DNA of 64,000 bases from contig JAGTWJ010000019.1 in assembly GCA_020064725.1 (NCBI GenBank), positions 2,852,001-2,916,000 of the forward strand, read 5' to 3'. The notes beneath the pieces are model-generated. The model was not told the DNA's origin. It did no database searches and saw only the letters and a program-made list of their open reading frames with translations. Shown here piece after piece: positions 50,001 through 60,141 of this stretch. The position numbers were made by a program, and so were the translations under genes. This DNA is from Drechslerella dactyloides (Eukaryota > Ascomycota > Orbiliomycetes > Orbiliales > Orbiliaceae). Within the stretch, counting starts at the first letter, position 1, and every line of letters starts with the position of its first letter.

Positions 50001-50217
50001 AGAATCGCTTGAGAGATAAGGGGGTTGGGGAAGCCGCCAAAGGGTATTCTTTGGCATCAAGTTGACTGAGGCTTCGAGGTGGCTTTATGACCAAAGGTGG
50101 GAAGGATGTAGTCGTAGTGGTCGTTGTCGTCACAACGGTAGTTCGAGTGGTGGGAACAAAGGAGAGCTGGCCGATGGTGTCGGGGTTTTCCATGCGGTTG
50201 ACCTGGTGGTTTTGCAT
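47070..50217 (-). CDS. cdc4: Cdc4, F-box/WD40 substrate receptor of SCF ubiquitin ligase
   Basis: Two exons (50217-47275, 47189-47070) encode 1020 residues. Cdc4/Fbw7 binds phosphodegrons (such as Cdk inhibitors and Gcn4-type factors) and presents them to the Skp1-Cullin-F-box ligase. An F-box lies at about residues 430-480 (FARLPTELSLNIIKFLDYKS, LARAAQVSKKWRIL). Eight WD40 blades run from about 630 to 980, each with GH...WD-type ends (RGHQRFVVTCLQ, EGHEGGVWALQ, HGHTSTVRCLQ, QGHGHSVRAIA, AGHTAKVYSVV, EGHTSLVGLLD, SAHTGAITCF). The 420-residue N-terminus is disordered and Ser/Pro-rich with a poly-Thr run. The frame stays open upstream to an ATG at 50370, which would add 51 residues. The start at 50217 was chosen because family-like sequence begins there. 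Nuclear. Confidence 0.92.
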
Positions 50218-51673
50218 GGCGCTAAGGATCCCTAACGATTTGGACAGATGGGATGTCAGTAAGAGGCGGAGACCAAAATAAAGCTGTGCAGAGGTCGGCT
50301 TGAGAGGGTGTGCGTCGATACACTCGAGTCCGTCAGCACCTCGAGAGCCCAAAACTCCCGAGGGAGGCACCGGAGAAGGGGTGGAGACGCTCAGAGGACG
50401 AGACCGATGGGGCGTTTTGGAAGGAACTAACCAGCCTGTGTCCCGTATTACGCGCGGAACAAGAATAAGATTGCCGAAGACGATTGCTCAGTGTTAGCAG
50501 GAGCAGCAAGGAAAAGAGGCAGAGTCTTCGAGTCGGCGGCCACGGAGATCGGTGCTCACGTTCGGGCCTCGGGGATGCAGGAGAAACTGGTATTTTGCTC
50601 GCATGGGAGTTAATGCCGGAGGTCGATGACAGGGCAGGAGCAATGCGGCGAACCGAGAAGGGTAACTAATGCAGGCTGCTAGGGATGCGAGATGGGATCC
50701 GTCGAGGACGCTACGCTCGCGGGCTGCCCGGTGGAAGCAGGAAGAAGTCGAGCCGGGCAGGATAGAAATAGGTCTCCAAATCTGGGCGAGCCGTAGGACA
50801 TCAAGATCAAGATCAAGATTGAGGCCGAGACTGAGACCGAAACCCAGTTTTGGGTTGAGGGAGGAAGTGAGGTGGCTGTTTGTCCGTTCGTCTGGCCAGC
50901 CGGCTGGCGGGCGTGGGCGAGAGCGCGGGCAAAGCTTTTTTTCTAAGCACAGCGCAAACCGAATCACGCTTAGCCGCAGGCAAGCAGGGCCATGCGGGCA
51001 GACGTCTGGTGCAGCGAAGGGGCTTTCGATCACGCCAGAGAGCAGGTGGAGATGGAGATGCCGGACGGAGGCGAGGGACGAGATGACCAGGCGGAAGAGG
51101 GAGGAGGACGGGGGAGGAGAAGCACAAGAGGAGGAGGAGGACGGAGACAGGCAGACGAGCTTGCTTCAGCCGGGTGCTTAGTCAGGAAGCGGGCGTCGTC
51201 GGCCTCATCCACCAGCGGGCCGTCCAATTGCCCGCTCGATCGCGTCTACACGCGCGTGCCCGCCTGCTTATCTTGTCGGAGAGTCTGGAACTTCAAGGTC
51301 ACGGGCGGTACAGGTCCCGGGCGTGTGTACGTGTGTACATGTACGTGTGTATGTATGCATGCATGCGAATGTGTACGTGTATGTACTTAATCAACCTGCT
51401 GAAATGACTGGCATTCCCAGCATCCAAATGCAAATCCGCGTTCGCCAGTCCGTCGCAAATACTACAAAGCCAAAGCAAAGGAAAGCCAGCCAGCCGACAA
51501 AACAATAAGAAAAAAGAAAAAAAAAACCAAACGGCAGATTACATGCTCACGGAATGCACACGCTCTCTCAGTACCGGTCCACCGTACCGTCTCTCGGTAA
51601 CTATACGTATACTTCTCCCCCCCAGATCGCCCCGGCTGGTCCCTCCCCGTCGGACCCACTCGCTCGTATTGCG
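50218..51673. other. Intergenic, cdc4 5' end to hypothetical gene 3' end
   Basis: Upstream region of cdc4. It carries a purine-rich tract on the plus strand at about 51050-51150 (pyrimidines on the cdc4 strand) and GTGTAC/TGCATG words near 51325-51385. Long frames across it are compositional. Confidence 0.5.
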
Positions 51674-53458
51674 CTACCAAACGCTGCTCCTCCATCTTTC
51701 AATCTGGTCTGCAAGGAGTGCCTGCTGATGCTGCAGGTACTCAGCATTCACCGGAGCATATGGGAACGGTATTCCAAACTCATGCTCCCGACCCCTGTTC
51801 GGCCCTCCATACTCATACTGCCCATAAGGCAACATCGGCTTTCTTTGCTGCATCAGGAGCGACTGGCGGTTTGGAGGCCCGTGACCGTGACCCATAATGT
51901 TAACATGCATCTGCTGTTGCGCTTGGTACCCGTACGGTAGCTCCGGGTTCAAGAGGCCTCTCGGTGGGCCTTCTTGCGGAGCCCCGTAGGATTGCTTTTG
52001 AGGATTCGAGCGGAGGACTGCCGACATGGAATTGATGCCCGTCGCAACCGGGACCGCACCCTCTGGTTCTTCTCTGTCAGCTGGCTTGTCACCGCCTATA
52101 TCACGCTGCTGCTGCTGCCGAGCTGCTTGCAGGCGGCTGCGGCGTTGTCCTAGCGTCTCCTTCTCATCCGCGGGATCTGGCGCTGGCGCCCCCACGATGT
52201 CCCCGACAGTGTGCTTCAGCCTCTCTTGCCGTCTTCGCAGTGGTTCGTTGTCCTCTGCCTCTCTCATAGCCAATAAACCCGGTGTTCGCAGCACCTCATT
52301 TGGCCGGGTCGAAAGTTTATTCGCAAAGAGAAGACCGAGCGGTACTTCGTCTTCCTCTTCTTCCACCGTGTTTTGATCCGCTTGCCACGCCAAGTTGACG
52401 GGCCCTCGCTTCCTTGCTTGGTGTTTTACTTCCGCGAGAGCATCTCTCTCCAAGAGCGTGGGCACCTGTCTTGTCTCTCCGGTACCCGCAATCTTGTTTG
52501 TACGTGCCCGCTGCTGGTTCTTCCGAGATTCCAGTTCTGCTATCAGGGTAGCAGGTATGAATGCAGTATCGTCACCTTCCTCTTCTGCGGTCTCGGTCTC
52601 TGCTTCCTTGTCCTCCGTCTCTTCGTTACCGCTGTGAGCGGAATGGGGATAATATGATATTCGAGGTTGGACGTCGGTGAAATCTTCAGCGACGCTGCTG
52701 GAACCTACAACCGTTGTATCTCCTTCGACGGTAGAAGACCCCACAATTGTTGCTTGCAGAAAATTCCCCAATGGCGGTAGCTGAGGGCCTTCTTCGGCAT
52801 CAGAGGTCGCAGGCGTTTGTCCCAATGCCTGAGGAGGCGACAGAGTCTCCTCGATCCTGGGCGCAGCCATGGAAAATTTTGAAGTCGAGCGGGCATGTCC
52901 GCTGTTGCCCGGCACCCTGGTGCTGGAGACAGATTGATTGACAACGGACAAAACAGGCGACGCAACAGTAGCATCCAAGATGTTATCAAACATTGAGGAC
53001 ACGTCGGCCTTCGAGTGAGATGCTTTCAGCCCTAGCGAGCGTCTGAAAGGTGCCAACGATTCCCTCTTGGTTCGTGGAGCTTCCACCGGAGGAGCCTGGG
53101 CCTGGCTTTGCGCACGAGCGCTGGACAGTTTAGGCGGCAAGTTCAACATGACGGGTACCGGAGCCGGATAATACACCAAGTCCCCTCTGTCGGCGTCGAG
53201 CATTGGCTGCTCCTTTGCTGGACTGGTGGCGCCGGTGTCAGAGGGCTTGCTGTTGTCGACGAGCGGCACCTCGCTCGACCGGGCGCTTTTGGCGAAATGG
53301 ACGCCATCGAAGTCGTCGAATGGGTCTTCTTCCGTTCCAGCTCCAGTTCCCGTCCCAGTTGCCGCTACCGCCGCTGGTCCCGCCGGTCCTGCTCCCGCTT
53401 CGGTGTGGCTTGCAGGGAGCGTCGACATGTGAGTTCCGATGGGAGCTTGGTGTGCCAT
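51674..53458 (-). CDS. Disordered protein of unknown function
   Basis: A single-exon frame of 594 residues, which I do not recognise. The coding look is good: a long uninterrupted frame and ordered motifs between low-complexity parts. The N-terminus is Ala/Gly/Thr-rich, then EEDPFDDFDGVHFAKS, a hydrophobic patch DLVYYPAPVPVMLNLPPKLS (about residues 93-112), long Ser/Thr/Glu-rich regions, an acidic stretch before EVPLGLLFANKLSTRPNEVL (about 375), an Arg/Gln helix, and a Tyr/Gly/Pro/Gln-rich tail ending with a helical LQHQQALLADQIERWRSS. No membrane segment or signal peptide is seen. The two short hydrophobic motifs look like docking segments in an otherwise disordered adaptor. The gene starts 259 bp from divergent erg27. 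Confidence 0.7.
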   Translation of the reverse strand: MAHQAPIGTHMSTLPASHTEAGAGPAGPAAVAATGTGTGAGTEEDPFDDFDGVHFAKSARSSEVPLVDNSKPSDTGATSPAKEQPMLDADRGDLVYYPAPVPVMLNLPPKLSSARAQSQAQAPPVEAPRTKRESLAPFRRSLGLKASHSKADVSSMFDNILDATVASPVLSVVNQSVSSTRVPGNSGHARSTSKFSMAAPRIEETLSPPQALGQTPATSDAEEGPQLPPLGNFLQATIVGSSTVEGDTTVVGSSSVAEDFTDVQPRISYYPHSAHSGNEETEDKEAETETAEEEGDDTAFIPATLIAELESRKNQQRARTNKIAGTGETRQVPTLLERDALAEVKHQARKRGPVNLAWQADQNTVEEEEDEVPLGLLFANKLSTRPNEVLRTPGLLAMREAEDNEPLRRRQERLKHTVGDIVGAPAPDPADEKETLGQRRSRLQAARQQQQRDIGGDKPADREEPEGAVPVATGINSMSAVLRSNPQKQSYGAPQEGPPRGLLNPELPYGYQAQQQMHVNIMGHGHGPPNRQSLLMQQRKPMLPYGQYEYGGPNRGREHEFGIPFPYAPVNAEYLQHQQALLADQIERWRSSVW

Positions 53459-53717
53459 TTCCGAGAGAGGCTAGCTACGACGCAGAGTCTATTCGAGGCA
53501 AGACTAGGCTTCTGCGGAGCCTCGGACGCCGTCCTCCTGCGATGGGGATTTCGTGGGCTCCTTTCTTGGTGGAGGGCGTGGACGCGGGTGGAGAATCGGG
53601 GAGTGCTGAGGAGGTGTCGTGGAGGAAGCTTGGTCAAGGCCAAAAAGCTCCGAACGAAGTCTTCGCTTGCTGCAACAACAAACCGACCAGCTGCCCCTTA
53701 ATCCCAATACCGTAACC

Positions 53718-55003
53718 ATGGACTCACGGCGACCTCCCATCGTGGCCGTGATAACCGGCGCCAACAGGTTCGCAGAACTGCTCCCCGATGCTTCTGCATC
53801 TTCTCCAGCTGACAATTGACCGAAACCTGATCTAGTGGCCTCGGTTACGCGATCGCCTGTCGCCTGATCGTTGAGTTCTTTGCGCCGCAGCCGGCGCCGA
53901 CGACCGACCCCAAGTCGCTGGTTGTTTGTCTGACCACGCGAAGTCGCGAGAAAGCCGAAACAGCTCTGGCGAACCTCGCCGCTTTCGCATCCTCCAAGCT
54001 GCCCGAGAGCGCCCGACGTCGGCTGGAGCTTCAGTACATAACGCTGGATCTTGCGTCTCTAATTTCAGTGACCGCCGCCGCCGTCGAGCTTAGGAAACGC
54101 TATGCTCGGATCCACTATGTGTTCTGCAACGCCGCCGTCATTCCGTTCGTTCGCCTGGACTGGTTCAAGGCCGCCCGACAGTTTGCAACGGGACTCGTGG
54201 ATGCGATGACCCAACCACGATATCAAGTCCAAGGTGTCGGTTGGTTGACTGACGCCCATGCGGCGCTCCCAGGCCTTCAGTCGGGCCCCGCAGATCGAGA
54301 AGACACTCAGCCAGCCGTATCGCCTGATCTGGGAATGGCGTTTACTGCAAACGTCTTTGGTCACTACTACCTTATACACGAAATGATACCAACACTGCTT
54401 GCCCGCCGCGGACAAGATGACGAGGTATCACGTGTTATTTGGATTGGGTCCATCGAAAGCAAACCGAGCGCTTTCGACATCAAGGATATACAAGGAATCA
54501 AATCAACTACCGCATACGAGAGCAGCAAGACGCTGACCGACATTCTTGTTCTGGGATCCCATCTTCCTCAGACCGAGACGCAGTATCGCGCTTATGCTTC
54601 AAGCAAGGACGAGCAACGAACGGCCGATGCCGCGGCCGGAGAAACCATTCCTCCCGTATTCCTTGTCGCGCATCCCGGGGTAGTATCTACAACGATAGTC
54701 GCGCTCCCATGGTGGCAGACTCAAGGCAAGATCCTCGGGTTCTGGTTGTGCAAGGCCCTAGGCTCGCCGTGGCACTGTATAGACCCATATATCGGAGCCA
54801 ACGCACCTGTGTGGCTGGCTCTCTCACCACATATCAAACTATTGAAGGGCAGAAAGTGGGGCTCAGCAAGCAGCTGGAAGGAGAGTGAAATCGTCATTGA
54901 GACCAAGGTTGACGTTGATATCGCCCGCTATGCTGAGAAGGTATGGTCAGAGATGGAGCGGCTGCGTTCGTTTTGGAAATACCGACTAGACCACCGGACC
55001 TAG
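53718..55003 (+). CDS. erg27: 3-keto-steroid reductase of ergosterol synthesis (Erg27 type)
   Basis: Two exons (53718-53767, 53836-55003; intron 68 bp) encode 405 residues. It is a short-chain dehydrogenase: cofactor motif TGANSGLG (residues 13-20, split by the intron) and catalytic YxxxK as YESSK (Y244, K248). An Erg27-like insert lies between (FCNAAVIPFVRLDW, then GLVDAMTQPRYQVQGVGWL). Erg27 reduces the 3-keto group during C-4 demethylation together with Erg25, Erg26 and Erg28 on the ER and lipid droplets. The tail contains a hydrophobic stretch (GKILGFWLCKALGSPW) that could associate with membrane. Substrate assignment rests on resemblance to the fungal Erg27 group and the long C-terminal part, which general SDRs lack. 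It converges on ncs6 with only 75 bp between stops. Confidence 0.85.
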
Positions 55004-55078
55004 TTCGGGCAACGATCAGATAAGCCACAGTCGGCACCGTCTTCCTAGCTCAGCTGCATGCCTTGGGAGAGAAAAGAG

Positions 55079-56285
55079 TCAATTGGGCTCCTCGGTCATT
55101 GATACCTCCACCAAAGCACTGCTTTTGTTCAGACTGTGGACCAACGCGCAAGCTTTGCATATAGGCTGAGAAGACATATAACCGCAGTGCTTGCAGGATC
55201 CGACAACCTGAACTTTCGCCCCTTCGTATTTCTGTATCTGTCTCCGTGTCTATCGCATTTCTTTAGTCGGCAACGATAATAAAAAGCAGTTGATAGAAGG
55301 ATAGACAGAAGCGGACAGGTAGGTAGATGTATCGAGTGACGTACATTCTGTTGGACAGTCTCGTTTGCAACGGATAAATCCTTCTTACTCAAAATGGCAT
55401 CTTTGTAGAGAAGCTGCTCGCCGCTTCTCACAATATCCAAGATGGAGCTCGGCCTAACTTTCTCTAGCTCTTTAAGTAGCGATCGTGCGTTTCCACGGAA
55501 CGCCTCCGGGGAATAGACGCACTCTGTTGAAAAATAGTCGAGTCGTCTATGGTGAGCGTACAGCACTATCTCTTTCTCGTATGCGTATTTGAGAGGCTTG
55601 CTCCGCTTCATCGTTGAGGTAGAGGAAGCTGTCACGATCTCAGCACATCGACCAAGCCGTGGGAGGTCCCCCCGCAAGACTAGATTGACACATGGTGATT
55701 TAGCGAATGAACCAGAAGGCCACCATAATAAATTGCTGGCAACGTACAGTTCATTAGGATCGTTTCCGCGACATCGTCAGCATTGTGGCCTGTCAGGATG
55801 TGGGATATATCGAGCCGCTTGGCCCCTCGATCCAAGGCTTGCCTCCGAAAAACCCCACAGTAGGTGCAGTTGCCCTTCCGGCCAACTTTATTGACGACTT
55901 GGTCCATAGTCCACCCATAAAGCTCGTCGTATCCGACAATACAGAGCTCCATGCCATACTGTACGGCGTTTCTCTTGACGGTTTCTAAACTGTCGTCACG
56001 GTAACCATGTATTCCCTCGTCGATTGACAGCAAGACGAACTCGACGCCATAGTCGTAGCGCTCGTTGAGAGTTTTCAAAACGGCTGCTAGAACTGTGGAA
56101 TCTTTCCCTCCAGATGCCCCGATAGCGACACGTTCCCCTCGATTCGGGAATATTTTATTTTCGACAATCGTCGTATGGATTTCTAATTCGAAGACGTCAA
56201 GGAAACACTTTTTGCAGATTTTCTGGCCATTTTTCGGCCTGACGACCTGGGCACGGGCCGTCCGACATACGGTACAAAGATGCAT
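55079..56285 (-). CDS. ncs6: Cytoplasmic tRNA 2-thiolation protein 1 (Ncs6/Ctu1)
   Basis: Three exons (56285-55748, 55679-55345, 55249-55079) encode 347 residues, the normal size. Ncs6 with Ncs2 adenylates and thiolates the wobble uridine (U34) of Lys, Glu and Gln tRNAs, using sulfur carried by Urm1. Visible are an N-terminal zinc-ribbon pair CTVC/CKKC, the ATP-pyrophosphatase P-loop SGGKDS (residues 58-63), the catalytic or cluster-binding CTYC (C140, C143), GHNADDVAET, LRGDLPRL, and a C-terminal pair CKHCGYMSS/CKACAL. The second intron (95 bp) has a good donor GTACGT; its acceptor (GCGATAG) was chosen to keep the frame, and a second AG twelve bases on is an alternative. Confidence 0.93.
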
Positions 56286-56521
56286 ACTCCGGAGAATTGA
56301 TGGCCGTTAGTGGCTCCTAGCTGGGCGCTGGAAGAGAGCTTGTAGATAGTATCATGAAGTGGAAAGAATTGAGTCACCCCAAAAGGACATTGGCCATTTG
56401 CAATATTTGGCGAGACGGTTGATGTTGATGAGTTGTTGTCTGCTGATTCAGCAGGTGGTTTTTGGTTCTTTGCAACGCCGCAAGCTGTTCCAACCGCATT
56501 CCAAGAGACCTTCACGACTCG
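56286..56521. promoter_or_regulatory. Bidirectional promoter, ncs6 / fmc1
   Basis: Only 236 bp separate the divergent start codons of ncs6 and fmc1, so both must share regulatory DNA here. No specific motif was recognised. Confidence 0.55.
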
Positions 56522-57004
56522 ATGGCATCGGCGAAAGGACGACAAGTTCTTTCCCTGTATCGGGCGTGTCTTCGAGAACTGCCACCAATCATCATACGGC
56601 CCAATGCAACGCACGCGCCCGGGTTTCCAGACCCCCCAGAACCTCGAACTCGCCGGCTCCCTCTTCACGAACAGCTAAGGCTTCAGATGAAATCCGATGC
56701 TCCAGTCGCCACTGTCAACATGGGTGAGAGCAGCGGTTCTCAACGCCAGAGCAACAACGTTGCTTTTCTGAGGACCAGACAATTGATCAGGTATCTCGAA
56801 GCGCAGCGGGCATACGTCGAGCTGTTGGAACGTTACAACACTGGGCTGTGTGAAGACAATGGAGAACGAATTCGACGAGCTGCCAGGTACGGCCGTCCCG
56901 TTCGCTATTGTATCCAGAAGATGTGCCCGATACTGACCGCCGATTTGCTATTTTCTCGCTCTTATAGACGTGTCGGCCTGGATATTGCAGATTCGTCGGC
57001 CTAA
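56522..57004 (+). CDS. fmc1: Mitochondrial ATP synthase assembly factor Fmc1 (LYR type)
   Basis: Two exons (56522-56886, 56968-57004; intron 81 bp) encode 133 residues. Fmc1 is a small mitochondrial matrix protein needed with Atp12 for F1-ATPase assembly at high temperature. The N-terminus has the LYR-like signature VLSLYRACLRELPP. The C-terminus matches the family end: LEAQRAYVELLERYN followed by ERIRRAARRVGLDI, comparable to the yeast Fmc1 tail. The last 12 residues come from a tiny second exon. The start codon is the first ATG before the LYR-like segment; an in-frame ATG further upstream (56462) gives a 20-residue extension that looks non-homologous. The length agrees with the family (about 110-155). 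Confidence 0.85.
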   Translation: MASAKGRQVLSLYRACLRELPPIIIRPNATHAPGFPDPPEPRTRRLPLHEQLRLQMKSDAPVATVNMGESSGSQRQSNNVAFLRTRQLIRYLEAQRAYVELLERYNTGLCEDNGERIRRAARYGRPVRYCIQKMCPILTADLLFSRSYRRVGLDIADSSA

Positions 57005-57384
57005 CAGACGCTGAGGCCGGAACGGTCGTCATCGACTAAAGCAACGGGCTCTGGGAGGGACTGGAATGTAATGGGTGAATCTCTTTCACGCGCCAGTTTG
57101 TACGCTACGAAGCTCTGAAGCTATTGACTCACGGACCCGACATATCTTCAAGCATTTCTTTATTCGATATCATTTATATATGCAGCGGCTAAAATCCAAA
57201 ACATTACAGCATGGTGGAGAAACAGAATATATGAAACAAGAGTCATAAATAAAGCCAAATGCGCCAACCGTTGCCCAACCTCCTTTGCGATGCTTTCAAA
57301 CAACATAACGTCTACTTTTACGTAGTAAGTTACTATACATGCCACAATGCCAATGCGAGAAAGAATGAACGCCAGTCAGGCTGT
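57005..57384. other. Convergent 3' region, fmc1 / cyclin gene
   Basis: AT-rich 3' UTR sequence of two convergent genes. Nothing else is supported. Confidence 0.5.
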
Positions 57385-58521
57385 TTAGTACCGATTGAGG
57401 TGAATCTTATCACTCGGTCCCTTTTCTCCCCCGAGCAGCCGAGAAAACAGGCCTAGACGTGCACGCTTGCTTGGCTTTGAAGGCAGGCCTGCGGCTTTGG
57501 GGCTCTCACACAAGTGGTCCGCCAGGTAGTGTACCTGAGAAACCATCGAAGGCGACGGCAAGTGTGGAGAGCTCTCGTTCGAGTAGACAGACGAGGCGGT
57601 GCCACTCCTGGCGAGTTCGGGTATTTGTGTCGATGATGGCGGAGTCTGGGACAGCATTTGCTCCATGAATGCGGTAGATCTTTGCCGGCCTGACTGTGAC
57701 CTGGACCTGGATCGAGACCGGGATCTGTCATAGGCACTTCGGTTTTCCTGGTAGATAGAAGAGGCTTGCGAGCGAGATACAGGTCGGGAGCTTGGGAGAA
57801 CGGAATGAGCAGCTACAGGAGGGCAATGGCTACCATGGTGAACGAGGTTACTCGAATGAAGCGCCTCAGGGCTGTGATCTACGATGGAAACCGACTTTGA
57901 CTGGCTGCTGGATATGGAATAACCAAAACGGCGAGAGAGCTCTTGCTCTTCCTCCAGGCGGAGTTTTTGGCGAATGGGCTTCAGGAATGGCTCCAAATGC
58001 TCATAGAGGTCGTCGGCGGAAATGTTGAGGTCCCAGTCCAGCAAGAACAGCAGCTGCTTTTCCATCAGATTAACTTCGGTCAGAGAGAATCCGAAGCCAT
58101 CAAACCCTTGCACGGACGTATACCTTGCCCAGTGCTTGTTCTTTGGCGAGGAGTCGTTGAGGTTCTTAGCCGACAAGATGAGAGATGCGAGGAAGATTCG
58201 ATGAACGGTGCATTTCATTCCCTTAGCGACAGGAGGCAGCCTCCTCCGCAGCCGTGATAGATAGACAAGGGTGGTCATCAGAGTGGAGACCTGCACATGG
58301 GATCTTTCCACAATGGACGTTATGAAGACCTCCAGGTCCGGGAGAGGGGGCTCTAAGAGAGTTGCATGGGCTCCTCGAGGTGGAGTCGATGGTGGCGTGG
58401 GTAGGTCGCCGGAGGCAGGGTCGCAACGGATGACTTGGGCGGCTTTGCTGGCGAGATGAATTATCATGTCCTTGGACACGGGTTGCTGAATAAATTCAGC
58501 CAGTGCTGCCTTGTTGGACAT
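57385..58521 (-). CDS. Pho85-type (Pcl1/2-like) cyclin
   Basis: A single-exon 378-residue protein. The cyclin box (about residues 60-175) contains STLMTTLVYLSRLRRRLPP, KCTVHRIFLASLILSAKNLN, WARYTSVQGFDGFGFSLTEV and NLMEKQLLFLLDWDLNIS, matching the N-terminal cyclin fold of Pcl1/Pcl2/PclA. These activate the Pho85/PhoA kinase, with roles in G1 and in polarity or sporulation in filamentous fungi. The C-terminal half is Ser/Arg/Pro-rich and disordered (an SRSRSRSRSQS run near 270) with several possible phosphorylation sites, so it is probably turned over by ubiquitination. There is no intron. A G1 cyclin of the Pcl group is likely; which paralogue it is cannot be told from sequence alone. Confidence 0.9.
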   Translation of the reverse strand: MSNKAALAEFIQQPVSKDMIIHLASKAAQVIRCDPASGDLPTPPSTPPRGAHATLLEPPLPDLEVFITSIVERSHVQVSTLMTTLVYLSRLRRRLPPVAKGMKCTVHRIFLASLILSAKNLNDSSPKNKHWARYTSVQGFDGFGFSLTEVNLMEKQLLFLLDWDLNISADDLYEHLEPFLKPIRQKLRLEEEQELSRRFGYSISSSQSKSVSIVDHSPEALHSSNLVHHGSHCPPVAAHSVLPSSRPVSRSQASSIYQENRSAYDRSRSRSRSRSQSGRQRSTAFMEQMLSQTPPSSTQIPELARSGTASSVYSNESSPHLPSPSMVSQVHYLADHLCESPKAAGLPSKPSKRARLGLFSRLLGGEKGPSDKIHLNRY

Positions 58522-60141
58522 GATGTCGAGCGTGGTGGAAGGACCGGGATGGCGGGAAGCGTTTGAAAGGTATGGGTGCTGGATTATATAGCTTATCCAA
58601 CGGCTAGATTAAGAGCTTGCGAGGCGGGTTTCGTGCGGTCGTCGTTCTGCGGCCTGGTGATGTATGAAAGATATCGACAGGTACTCCGTGGGAGTGTGTA
58701 TGTGGGGGAGAGAGAGAGGGAGAGAGGGAATGATAGTACTCTATACCAGCCAGCCAGTAGCGGTATCGATATCGTGAGGGACGTTCGGACGAGAGCGCGG
58801 GCTTTCTTCCAGCGAAAGAGAACAACGACCAGCGATCCAAGCACAGCTCGGGGAGTCTAAACGGGCGTGATTGGTTGTGGAATGAAGGATAAGGACGAGG
58901 TTGAGGACACGGGATTAATATATGTATAGGGCGGTATGTGTGTATGTAGCGTGGACCTGGGCCGCGATCGAGAATTACACCGCCAAAAGGAAAGAAAGAA
59001 GGAAAGAAAAATCGGAGAAAACAAACAAAGAGACCTCTGGGAGTGAAGCCCGACGAAGTGAAATACTGCTAGAGTATATATAAGAAGGAAGTATGTATAA
59101 TAGAATGAATGAGCGCAGACGTGTCAACGGCAAGCCAGGCGGGTGGTGAGGCCGAGTGGGCGACGCTGGACTCTTATGCAGCGCGAGCGAGTGCCAGCTG
59201 TTTGGCATGGCGGCATTCGCTGGCCGAGACCCACCTGCCCGCCCGCGCCTCGGGGCCTGCGCTGGTCGCGCCTTCCGAAATTTGGCCTGGTCGTCGTCGT
59301 CGAGCTCTGGTTCCAGAGTCCAGCTGGTGCTGGCGGCAACTGAAAAGCGATTGGTCGGAGCTGGAGGCAGCTTGGGCGACGATGGCCGATTGTGGACGAC
59401 CGGGGTCTCGCGCGGGCCTGGCCTTCCCTGCTGCCGGCTCCTGGTTGGCTGGCGTGCTGCTGGGCGGGCTGCTGGCTGCCAGTGCGCACTTGGGGGCACT
59501 CTCCCTTGCCGAGCCAATCAGCCCGCCGGGGCTCCTCGTCGCGAAGCCTCCTCCTGCCTGTCCGCCTCCACGTTTGGCGCCCGACCCCCTGGAGCAAGCG
59601 CAGCTATTTTAGCCAGTGCCGAATGGGGAGCCTCCGGCGAGCACTTTCGCGTCAAGCAGGAGAGTGACACCTGTGCGCGCAGTTATTGCATTGGGGAACG
59701 CTTCTATAATTAGGAGGCGACACGGCGTTTCTTGATACGTACAGATACAATTACACGGACGGAATTCTCGAAATTGGCACACATGGATCATTGCCGTATT
59801 TTTGTCGTCATGCCATGCCATTCTCTTGCGCCCGCTCTGCGAGCTGCCTAGCTGCAGAGACAGGGCGGGCGAAATGCTTGGTCCCTCGCATGAACAAGTG
59901 TGTATACATCCTTGCGTACGGAGTATATACTCGTACTTACCGCTTACGTACATACTTATATCACCAGCCCACGCATGTTTTGCTCTGGCCAATATGCATC
60001 CGTGTACGCATCCGGAACGCCACGTGAATTTTGCAGTTTGTCTGCTTCATAAAATCGCGCCAAACCTGCATCATGGTCCCCAAGTCACGGACGCGTTAGC
60101 CACGTGCACCAGACGAAACGAAGTCGTTGCCCAAGCCCAAC
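58522..60141. other. Intergenic, cyclin 5' region to aha1 3' end
   Basis: About 1.6 kb upstream of the cyclin start, with a GAGAGA run near 58710 and a GC-rich segment at 59110-59600 whose long frames on both strands look compositional. The length suits a regulated cyclin promoter. No gene is supported. Confidence 0.5.

Noticed and set aside
50494..51390. Several 100-179-codon frames upstream of cdc4
   Set aside because: Purine/pyrimidine-skewed sequence; frames exist on both strands at once without motifs.
53718..55003. SDR gene as part of a secondary-metabolite cluster
   Set aside because: Neighbours are housekeeping genes and the sequence fits Erg27 better than polyketide-type ketoreductases.
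59109..59612. Long overlapping frames on both strands in GC-rich DNA
   Set aside because: GC-rich sequence lacks stops by composition; translations are Ala/Pro/Arg/Gly-rich with no motifs.
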